11,811 nt of DNA from Geodermatophilaceae bacterium (GTDB lineage: Bacteria; Actinomycetota; Actinomycetes; Mycobacteriales; Geodermatophilaceae). A program made the position numbers and the translations under genes. Location: NCBI GenBank assembly GCA_013811805.1, contig JACCUM010000330.1, forward strand, positions 1 to 11,811, read 5' to 3'. The notes beneath the pieces were generated by a model, which made no database searches, had not been told where the DNA came from, and worked only from the letters and a program-made list of their open reading frames with translations. This document shows, in pieces, positions 6,372 to 11,811 of the stretch (position 1 is the stretch's first letter; the number at the start of each line of letters is the position of its first letter).

Positions 6372-6974
6372 ATGAGTGTCCGACTGACCCGCATCTATAC
6401 CAAGACCGGTGACAAGGGCTCGACCAAGCTCGGCGACATGTCCGACGTCGCGAAGACTGACGTGCGGCTGGCGGCATACGCCGATGTCGACGAGACGAAC
6501 TCGGTGATCGGTACGGCGCTGGCCCTCGGTCAACTGACCGCTGAGGTACGGGCAGTGCTGCTCGCCGTACAGAACGACCTCTTCGATGTGGGCGCGGATC
6601 TGTGTACCCCGGTGATCGACGATCCGCCCTACCCCCCGATCCGAGTCGCCGAGGACTACGTCACGCGGTTGGAGGGTCACTGCGACGACTTCAACGATCG
6701 GCTGGGCAAGCTCGACAGTTTCATCCTGCCCGGCGGTAGTCCCGGGGCGGCGTTGCTGCACCACGCCCGTACGGTCAGTCGACGGGCCGAACGTAGCACC
6801 TGGGCGCTGATCGAAGCCGACGGCGAGCGGACCAACCACGCCTGCGCCCGTTACCTCAACCGGCTCTCGGACCTGCTGTTCATCTTGGCTCGGATCGCCA
6901 ATCCTGACGGTGACGTGCTGTGGCGGCCGCAGGCAAACGCCGCTGGGGCGGACTCAGACCCAGCCCGGCCCTAG
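6372..6974 (+). CDS. pduO: Cob(I)alamin adenosyltransferase, PduO type
   Basis: This 200-residue enzyme transfers the adenosyl group of ATP to cob(I)alamin to make adenosylcobalamin. The N-terminal ATP loop YTKTGDKGSTKLGD is at 9-22. The family signature R-x3-R-R-x-E is R133, R137, R138 and E140, matching the catalytic arginines and glutamate of human MMAB. It is followed by NRLSDLLFILARIAN (163-177). The C-terminal 15 or so residues are Ala/Pro-rich and probably disordered. The start at ATG 6372 has no Shine-Dalgarno, but a TANNNT element lies 6 nt upstream. The product supplies the cofactor for the ethylmalonyl-CoA mutase in this window. The gene sits between murA and DUF2550, as I recall for Rv1314c in M. 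tuberculosis. It converges on the DUF2550 gene with only 3 bp between stops. Confidence 0.93.
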   Translation: MSVRLTRIYTKTGDKGSTKLGDMSDVAKTDVRLAAYADVDETNSVIGTALALGQLTAEVRAVLLAVQNDLFDVGADLCTPVIDDPPYPPIRVAEDYVTRLEGHCDDFNDRLGKLDSFILPGGSPGAALLHHARTVSRRAERSTWALIEADGERTNHACARYLNRLSDLLFILARIANPDGDVLWRPQANAAGADSDPARP

Positions 6975-6977
6975 GCG

Positions 6978-7415
6978 TCAGCCAGCTTTGACGTCGTGGA
7001 TCGGGTATCCAGGTGGTTGGGCCTCGAGCCAGGACAGCAGGCCGTTGACCGCACCCGGACTCATGGCCACGAGTTCGAGCCGGTGCGGTGTCCGACAGGC
7101 CAGGATGCTCGTCGCCCGGGGCAACACGATCGCATCTCGTTCGCTCTGCTGGCGTCGTTCCACCACCTCGAGTTGGCCTCGGACCAGGACCCGAGCCGGT
7201 CGTGGGGACAGGGAGAAGACGCGATACCAGGACAGCTCGTCGCCGCCGAACCAGCCGACGCCCAGCGACCACCGCCGCGGCGACAGCTTGATCCACATCT
7301 CCACCGCCCCGATGCCGCGCAGCAGCAGGGACCGTCGGACGAAGAAGCTGATTACGAGAAGCACGACGAGCAGGAGCAGCAGGGAGGCGGCGATCAGCTT
7401 GCCGGTGGTCGTCAT
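6978..7415 (-). CDS. DUF2550 family single-pass membrane protein
   Basis: This 145-residue protein has one N-terminal membrane helix (residues about 6-26, LIAASLLLLLVVLLVISFFV), a basic RRSLLLRG junction and a compact beta-rich domain. That domain carries the family segments WSLGVGWFGGDELSWYRVFSL and, near the C-terminus, a helix (SPGAVNGLLSWLEAQPPG). It matches the actinobacterial DUF2550 family, encoded just after atpC in mycobacteria (Rv1312, about 147 aa as recalled). Function is unknown; the conserved position suggests a link to the ATP synthase or the membrane, which is inference only. ATG 7415 is chosen over GTG 7433 because it gives the family length and the hydrophobic segment then starts at the usual place. 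A G-rich stretch lies upstream. It follows the atpC stop by 33 bp, so it is probably the last gene of the atp operon. Confidence 0.85.
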   Translation of the reverse strand: MTTTGKLIAASLLLLLVVLLVISFFVRRSLLLRGIGAVEMWIKLSPRRWSLGVGWFGGDELSWYRVFSLSPRPARVLVRGQLEVVERRQQSERDAIVLPRATSILACRTPHRLELVAMSPGAVNGLLSWLEAQPPGYPIHDVKAG

Positions 7416-7448
7416 GGCCGCTGGCCCCCACACGGCATCGCCGGTTGC

Positions 7449-7838
7449 CTAGACCGTTTCCCCGGCCGCGAGAAGCCGTGACTCGGCCCGCCTGGCGGCG
7501 GCAATGGCGTCCTCGTCGTTCTCGTCGGCTCCGCGTGCCTCCTCCAGCGCTCGGCGCGCACGGGCGACGTCGATCTCGTCGGCGAACTCCGCGACGTCGG
7601 CGAGAATCGAGACTCCCCGGTCGGTCACCGACAGAAAACCCCCGTGCGCGACGACGACCAGTTCTTCTCCGGACTCCTGCCGGATCCGGACAGTCCCACC
7701 CTCTGCCAGCTGTCCGAGCAGCGGGATGTGTCCAGGTAGGATGCCCAACTCGCCCTCGGTGGTACGCGCGATGACCAGATCAGCCTCGCCGGACCAGATC
7801 TGGCGCTCGACGGCGACCAGCTCAACGTTCAACGGCAC
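7449..7838 (-). CDS. atpC: ATP synthase F1 epsilon subunit
   Basis: This 129-residue subunit of the central stalk transmits rotation with gamma and can restrain ATP hydrolysis. The N-terminal beta-sandwich shows the family segments LNVELVAVERQIWSG (3-17), GELGILPGHIPLLGQL (29-44) and GGFLSVTDRGVSILAD (66-81). The C-terminal helical part (about 85-129) is rich in Ala, Arg and Glu. The start is GTG 7838, with GAGGAG a few bases upstream, and the N-terminus aligns with mycobacterial epsilon. It follows atpD by 32 bp, in the usual order alpha-gamma-beta-epsilon. It is slightly longer than the recalled mycobacterial protein (121 aa). Confidence 0.95.
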   Translation of the reverse strand: MPLNVELVAVERQIWSGEADLVIARTTEGELGILPGHIPLLGQLAEGGTVRIRQESGEELVVVAHGGFLSVTDRGVSILADVAEFADEIDVARARRALEEARGADENDEDAIAAARRAESRLLAAGETV

Positions 7839-7870
7839 GGTTCTCCTCGACGACTCGGTGGCTGCCCAGG

Positions 7871-9604
7871 CTAGGACTTCTCCGACGTTTGCGGTGAATC
7901 CTCAGTGGAATCGATGGCGGAGTTCGTCGTCGACTCGTCGCTGGTCTCGACCGTCGGCTCGGTCGAGGACTTGGTCGGCTCGGTCGAGGACTTGGTCGGC
8001 GCGATCGAGGACCCAGACGCTTCGGTTGGGGTCTCCGCCGGCTCGGTCGAGGTCTCGGCCGGCTCCTCGGTCGACGCCTCGGAGGAGTCCGTCGAGGCCC
8101 TCTCAGCGGACCTGCGGCTCGGCTTCTCCCCGCCCAGCTCCTTGCCTTTGGCCTCCACGTCGTCCAGGCCACCACAGAGATAGAAGGCCTGCTCGGGCAG
8201 GTGATCGTACTCACCCTTGGCTACCTTGTCGAATGCCTCGACCGTGTCGCCGACGGATAGGAACGATCCCGGCTGGCCGGTGAACTGCTCTGCGGCGTAC
8301 ATGTTCTGGGACAGGAAGCGCTCGATCCGCCGGGCCCGTCCGACCAGGACCTTGTCCTCCTCGGACAGTTCGTCGATCCCGAGGATGGCGATGATGTCCT
8401 GCAACTCCTGGTAACGCTGCAGGATCCGCTTGACCTCCTGAGCGACCCGGTAGTGCTCGTCGCCAACGTACTGCGCCGCGAGAATCCGTGACGTCGAGGT
8501 CAGCGGGTCCACTGCCGGGAAGATGCCCTTCGAGAACACCGACCGGGACAGCTCAGTGGTCGCGTCAAGGTGGGCGAAGGTGGTCGCGGGTGCCGGGTCG
8601 GTGTAGTCGTCGGCGGGTACGTACACGGCTTGCATCGAGGTGATAGAACGACCCTTGGTCGAGGTGATCCGCTCCTGCAGTTCACCCATCTCGTCCGCCA
8701 GTGTGGGCTGATAACCCACGGCCGACGGCATCCGGCCCAGCAGCGTGGAGACCTCCGAGCCCGCTTGGGTGAACCGGAAGATGTTGTCGATGAAGAGCAG
8801 CACGTCGAGATTCTGCTCATCGCGGAAGTACTCGGCCATCGTCAGCGCAGACAACGCGACGCGCATCCGCGTGCCCGGGGGCTCGTCCATCTGACCGAAG
8901 ACCAGGGCGGTGTCCTCGATGACGCCGGCCTCGGTCATCTCGGTGATCAGGTCATTGCCTTCCCGGGTCCGCTCTCCGACACCGGCGAAGACGGAAGTCC
9001 CACCGAAGTTCTTGGCGACGCGACGGATCATCTCCTGGATCAGCACGGTCTTGCCGACGCCGGCACCGCCGAACAGGCCGATCTTGCCGCCGGTCACGTA
9101 CGGCGTGAGCAGGTCGATCACCTTGATGCCGGTCTCCAGCATCTCGGTCTTGCCCTCGAGCTGGTCGAAGTCCGGCGGCCGGCGGTGGATGGACCAGTGC
9201 TCACCCTCGAACGTGAGATCAGGGTCGTCCAGGCACTCGCCGAGCATGTTGAAGACGTGGCCCTTGACCTGGTCACCGACAGGCACCGAGATCGTGGAGC
9301 CGCTGTCGGTTACCTCGGCGCCGCGGACCAGCCCGTCGGTCGGCTGCATCGAGATCGTCCGAACGAGGTTGTCGCCGAGGTGCTGGGCAACTTCGAGGGT
9401 CAGGCGCTTGCGTACGGACTCGAGTTCGATTTCGCAGTTCAGCGCCTGGAACAGCGGCGGCACCGAATCGCGGGGGAACTCGACGTCGACGACGGGGCCG
9501 ATGATGCGCACGACGCGGCCGGCCATACCGCCCGAGTCCGCCTCGGATCCCGGTTGCGTCGTTGCGTGCGCCGTGGACGTAGTGGGGGCAGAGGTCGTGG
9601 TCAT
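7871..9604 (-). CDS. atpD: ATP synthase F1 beta subunit with long Ser/Thr/Glu/Pro-rich C-terminal tail
   Basis: This is the catalytic subunit of F1, making ATP at the alpha-beta interfaces. The Walker A loop GGAGVGKT is at 179-186, the catalytic Glu in GVGERTREGND at 211, Walker B DVLLFIDNIFRF at 267-278 and the DELSEED loop at 411-417. A Thr/Ser-rich N-terminal stretch of about 28 residues precedes GRVVRIIGPVVDVEF, as in mycobacteria. The protein is 577 residues against the usual 470-490. The normal core ends near 494 (GLDDVEAKGKELGGEK), and residues 495-577 are a low-complexity tail of Ser, Thr, Glu and Pro with no sign of folding. The tail keeps GC-rich third positions and has no in-frame stop, so it looks like real coding sequence. 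ATG 9604 follows the atpG stop directly (TAGATG), with AGGAAG about 10 nt upstream in atpG, suggesting translational coupling. Confidence 0.95.
   Translation of the reverse strand: MTTTSAPTTSTAHATTQPGSEADSGGMAGRVVRIIGPVVDVEFPRDSVPPLFQALNCEIELESVRKRLTLEVAQHLGDNLVRTISMQPTDGLVRGAEVTDSGSTISVPVGDQVKGHVFNMLGECLDDPDLTFEGEHWSIHRRPPDFDQLEGKTEMLETGIKVIDLLTPYVTGGKIGLFGGAGVGKTVLIQEMIRRVAKNFGGTSVFAGVGERTREGNDLITEMTEAGVIEDTALVFGQMDEPPGTRMRVALSALTMAEYFRDEQNLDVLLFIDNIFRFTQAGSEVSTLLGRMPSAVGYQPTLADEMGELQERITSTKGRSITSMQAVYVPADDYTDPAPATTFAHLDATTELSRSVFSKGIFPAVDPLTSTSRILAAQYVGDEHYRVAQEVKRILQRYQELQDIIAILGIDELSEEDKVLVGRARRIERFLSQNMYAAEQFTGQPGSFLSVGDTVEAFDKVAKGEYDHLPEQAFYLCGGLDDVEAKGKELGGEKPSRRSAERASTDSSEASTEEPAETSTEPAETPTEASGSSIAPTKSSTEPTKSSTEPTVETSDESTTNSAIDSTEDSPQTSEKS
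7953..8012. repeat. 21-bp in-frame tandem repeat in the atpD 3' end
   Basis: Two perfect 21-bp units (7953-7973 and 7974-7994) are followed by a degenerate third (7995-8012, two mismatches in 18 bp). Each unit encodes seven codons, KSSTEPT, giving residues 538-544 and 545-551 of the beta subunit. More diverged GAG/TCC/ACC-rich copies lie further towards 8090. Unit length is a multiple of three, so copy-number change would keep the frame. Confidence 0.85.
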
Positions 9605-10549
9605 CTATTCGTCGCTTCCTACGGATACGAGGGCATCGGCACCGCCGACGATCTCACTGATCTCTTGGGTGATCTGGGCCTGGCGGGCCTGGTTGACGTC
9701 CCGGGTGAGCCCGCGAATCAACTCATCGGCATTGTCTGTCGCCGCCTTCATCGCCCGCCGGCGGGCGGCCGACTCCGATGCTGCCGACTCCAGCAGCGCG
9801 GCATAGATGCGGCTGGTCACATAGGTCGGTAGCAGCGCGTCGAGCAGAGTCTCGGGGTCTGGCTCGAATTCGTAGGAGGGCTGTTGCTCGGACACCTTGC
9901 TCGACTCGTCCTCGGCGAAGTCGACCTCCTCGACAACCAGCGGCGCGATCCGGTTGGCGGTCGGCTCCTGGGCCAGCATTGAAACGAATCGAGTGTGTAC
10001 GAGGTGGATCTCGTCGACACCCAGAATGCCGTCTGACCCTGAGTCGTCACCCTCGTCGACCCCGGCGTTGAACGCCCTGATCAGTGTGGCAGCGACATCC
10101 CGCGCATCTCCGGCTGTGGGCTGCTCGGAGAACCCGCTCCAGGTGTGGGCCACGGCGCGTCTGCGGAAACTGTAGTAGCCGATCCCTTTACGGCCGATCA
10201 CGTAGAGCAGCGGCTCCTTGCCTTCGCTGCGCAACAGGGATTGGAGTTCCTCGGCAGCGCGGACCGCATTCGAGGTATAGCCGCCGGCCAACCCCCGGTC
10301 GCTGGTCACGATGAGGACCGCCGCGCGCTGGGGATTCTCACGCTCCACCAGGAGGGGATGATCCAAGGACGCCGATGCCGCGAGCGACGACAGGGCCCGG
10401 GTGATTTCCCGAGCGTAGGGCTGGGCCGCCTGTACCCGCTGCTGGGCCTTGGCGATCCGGGTGGTGGCGATCAGTTCCATGGCGCGGGTGATCTTCTTGG
10501 TCGAGGTGACCGAGGAGATCCGCCGCCGGATCTCGCGAATCTGAGCCAT
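9605..10549 (-). CDS. atpG: ATP synthase F1 gamma subunit with acidic loop insertion
   Basis: This 314-residue subunit forms the rotor shaft of F1. The N-terminal coiled-coil helix has the family signature IRRRISSVTSTKKITRAMEL (7-26). The Rossmann-like middle shows VLIVTSDRGLAGGYTSN (78-94), and the C-terminal helix has SESAARRRAMKAATDNADEL (258-277). Two acidic stretches stand out. VDEGDDSGSDG (164-174) falls where mycobacterial gamma has its extra loop, and EVDFAEDESSKVSEQQ (208-223) is a second hydrophilic insertion. The family in E. coli is about 287 aa and in mycobacteria about 305. ATG 10549 has a GAGGCGG-like site 7 nt upstream and lies 41 bp after the atpA stop. Its TAG stop directly abuts the atpD ATG. 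Confidence 0.95.
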   Translation of the reverse strand: MAQIREIRRRISSVTSTKKITRAMELIATTRIAKAQQRVQAAQPYAREITRALSSLAASASLDHPLLVERENPQRAAVLIVTSDRGLAGGYTSNAVRAAEELQSLLRSEGKEPLLYVIGRKGIGYYSFRRRAVAHTWSGFSEQPTAGDARDVAATLIRAFNAGVDEGDDSGSDGILGVDEIHLVHTRFVSMLAQEPTANRIAPLVVEEVDFAEDESSKVSEQQPSYEFEPDPETLLDALLPTYVTSRIYAALLESAASESAARRRAMKAATDNADELIRGLTRDVNQARQAQITQEISEIVGGADALVSVGSDE

Positions 10550-10590
10550 AACTCAGCCGCCTCGGGCCGGATCGTCGGTCAATCTGGCTG

Positions 10591-11811
10591 TCACTTCTTG
10601 GCCTTGCGGACCTGGATCTTTTCCTGGCCGACGTCTTCGGAGTCCATCGCCTCAGCCTCGGCCTCGCTGCCGACCAACGACTGGCCGGAGGTGGTGGTGA
10701 AGCGCTTGCTGAACTCCTCGACGGCGGAGACGACCGAGGCCTCGGTGTCGTCCTCGAACTTCTTAGACTCCCGGATCGTGTCCAGGACGCCCTTGTCGTT
10801 GTGCCGCAGATAGTCCAGGAACTCGGACTCGAAACGGCGTACATCCTCGACCGGCACTTTGTCGACGTGTCCCTGGGTGCCGAGAAAGATCGAGACGACC
10901 TGCTCCTCGACCGGGTACGGCGAGTAGACGTCCTGTTTGAGCAGTTCGACGATCCGCGCACCGCGGTCCAACGTGGCCCGCGAGGAGGCGTCCAGGTCAG
11001 AGGCGAACGCAGAGAACGCCTCCAGTTCGCGGTACTGCGCGAGGTTGACCCGCAGCGAACCGGCGACGGACTTCATCGCCTTGATCTGAGCGGCACCACC
11101 GACCCGGGAGACCGAGGTGCCGACCGCCATGGCCGGACGGACGCCCTGGTTGAAAAGGTCGGACTGGAAGAAGCACTGTCCGTCGGTGATCGAGATGACG
11201 TTCGTCGGGATGTAGGCCGCGATGTCATTTGCCTTTGTCTCGATGATCGGCAGGCCGGTCATCGAGCCCCCGCCGAGGTCGTCGGACAGCTTTGCACAGC
11301 GTTCGAGCAGCCGAGAGTGCAGATAGAAGACGTCGCCTGGGTAGGCCTCACGACCCGGTGGGCGACGCAGCAGCAAGGAAATCGCCCGGTATGCCTCAGC
11401 CTGCTTGGACAGGTCATCGAAGACGATCAGGACGTGTTTGCCCTGGTACATCCAGTGCTGGCCCAGAGCCGAGCCGGTGTAGGGCGCCAGCCACTTGAAC
11501 CCTGCCGAGTCCGAAGCGGGGGCGGCGATGATGGTCGTGTACTCCAGCGCGCCCGCTTCGTCCAGGGCCGCCCGGACGCCGGAGATGGTCGAGCCTTTCT
11601 GGCCGATCGCGACATAGATGCACCGAACCTGCTGCTCGGGGTCGCCGGATGCCCAGGCCTGTTTCTGGTTGATGATCGTGTCCACGCAGACCGCGGTCTT
11701 GCCGGTCTTACGGTCACCGATGAGCAGCTGGCGCTGCCCGCGACCGATCGGGGTCATCGCATCGATGGCCTTGATCCCGGTCTGCAGAGGTTCGGACACA
11801 CTCTGCCGGTC
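10591..11811 (-). CDS. atpA: ATP synthase F1 alpha subunit, C-terminal three quarters (N-terminus outside window)
   Basis: The frame runs from the TGA at 10591-10593 through the right edge, so 406 residues are visible and roughly the first 140 are missing. Alpha is the non-catalytic nucleotide-binding subunit of F1. Visible motifs are EPLQTGIKAIDAMTPIGRGQ and the Walker A GDRKTGKT (encoded at 11695-11718). Others are HVLIVFDDLSKQ, PGREAYPGDVFYLHSRLLER and the conserved SDLFNQGVRPAMAVGTSVSR. The Gln in place of the usual Lys/Glu at catalytic points marks alpha rather than beta. After the core, about 36 residues (FTTTSGQSLVG to the basic end IQVRKAKK) form an extension comparable to the mycobacterial alpha tail that suppresses ATP hydrolysis. 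The first in-frame start inside the window, GTG 11799, is internal to the conserved core and is not the real start. Confidence 0.95.
   Translation of the reverse strand, partial: DRQSVSEPLQTGIKAIDAMTPIGRGQRQLLIGDRKTGKTAVCVDTIINQKQAWASGDPEQQVRCIYVAIGQKGSTISGVRAALDEAGALEYTTIIAAPASDSAGFKWLAPYTGSALGQHWMYQGKHVLIVFDDLSKQAEAYRAISLLLRRPPGREAYPGDVFYLHSRLLERCAKLSDDLGGGSMTGLPIIETKANDIAAYIPTNVISITDGQCFFQSDLFNQGVRPAMAVGTSVSRVGGAAQIKAMKSVAGSLRVNLAQYRELEAFSAFASDLDASSRATLDRGARIVELLKQDVYSPYPVEEQVVSIFLGTQGHVDKVPVEDVRRFESEFLDYLRHNDKGVLDTIRESKKFEDDTEASVVSAVEEFSKRFTTTSGQSLVGSEAEAEAMDSEDVGQEKIQVRKAKK

Noticed and set aside
5125..6375. 416-codon plus-strand frame opposite murA
   Set aside because: Antisense shadow of murA; composition is His/Asp/Arg-rich with no known domain.
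6970..6982. Bidirectional terminator between pduO and DUF2550
   Set aside because: Only 3 bp separate the stops, and I see no clear stem-loop with a T-run around them.
7905..8183. Plus-strand open frame of 92 codons opposite the atpD tail
   Set aside because: Its Val/Ser/Glu repeats are the antisense reading of the Ser/Thr/Glu/Pro repeats; there is no ribosome binding site or recognisable family.

Overview
The window is high-GC DNA whose protein sequences and gene order point to an actinobacterium (Actinomycetota). The F1 part of ATP synthase (atpA-atpG-atpD-atpC), a DUF2550 membrane protein, a PduO-type cobalamin adenosyltransferase and murA lie side by side. From memory, this is the same order as the Mycobacterium tuberculosis Rv1308-Rv1315 block. 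GTG starts are frequent, and several genes look suited to leaderless transcription. Genus or species cannot be fixed from this sequence alone.

Layout, left to right. Positions 1-434 (+) hold the C-terminal part of an unrecognised, possibly secreted protein. Positions 446-2467 (-) encode a full-length B12-dependent ethylmalonyl-CoA mutase (MeaA/Ecm type). Diverging from it are a small one-helix membrane protein (2622-2951, +) and a PAC2-family protein (3010-3924, +). A DUF559 nuclease-like gene with an AbiEi-like N-terminus (3989-4894, -) follows. It is bracketed by related repeat sequence and headed by a cluster of near-perfect palindromes (4907-5025). murA (5038-6303, -) and the cobalamin adenosyltransferase gene (6372-6974, +) diverge from a 68-bp region. 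The rest is one minus-strand cluster: atpA (partial, entering at the right edge), atpG, atpD, atpC and a DUF2550 gene.

How the genes relate. The adenosyltransferase makes adenosylcobalamin, the cofactor the mutase needs, so the two are metabolically linked although 3.9 kb apart. Both show a TANNNT -10 element exactly 6 nt upstream of their ATG. MurA carries Asp in place of the usual catalytic Cys, as in mycobacteria, which predicts intrinsic fosfomycin insensitivity. The ATP synthase shows mycobacteria-like alpha and gamma additions, known there to restrain ATP hydrolysis. The beta subunit also carries an unusual Ser/Thr/Glu/Pro-rich C-terminal tail of about 83 residues, partly built from an in-frame 21-bp tandem repeat.

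The two least explained items are this beta-subunit tail and the palindrome/repeat system around the DUF559 gene. No gene-free stretch exceeds 300 bases; the longest gaps are 154 bp (2468-2621) and 143 bp (4895-5037). No tRNA, rRNA, insertion sequence or CRISPR array was seen.
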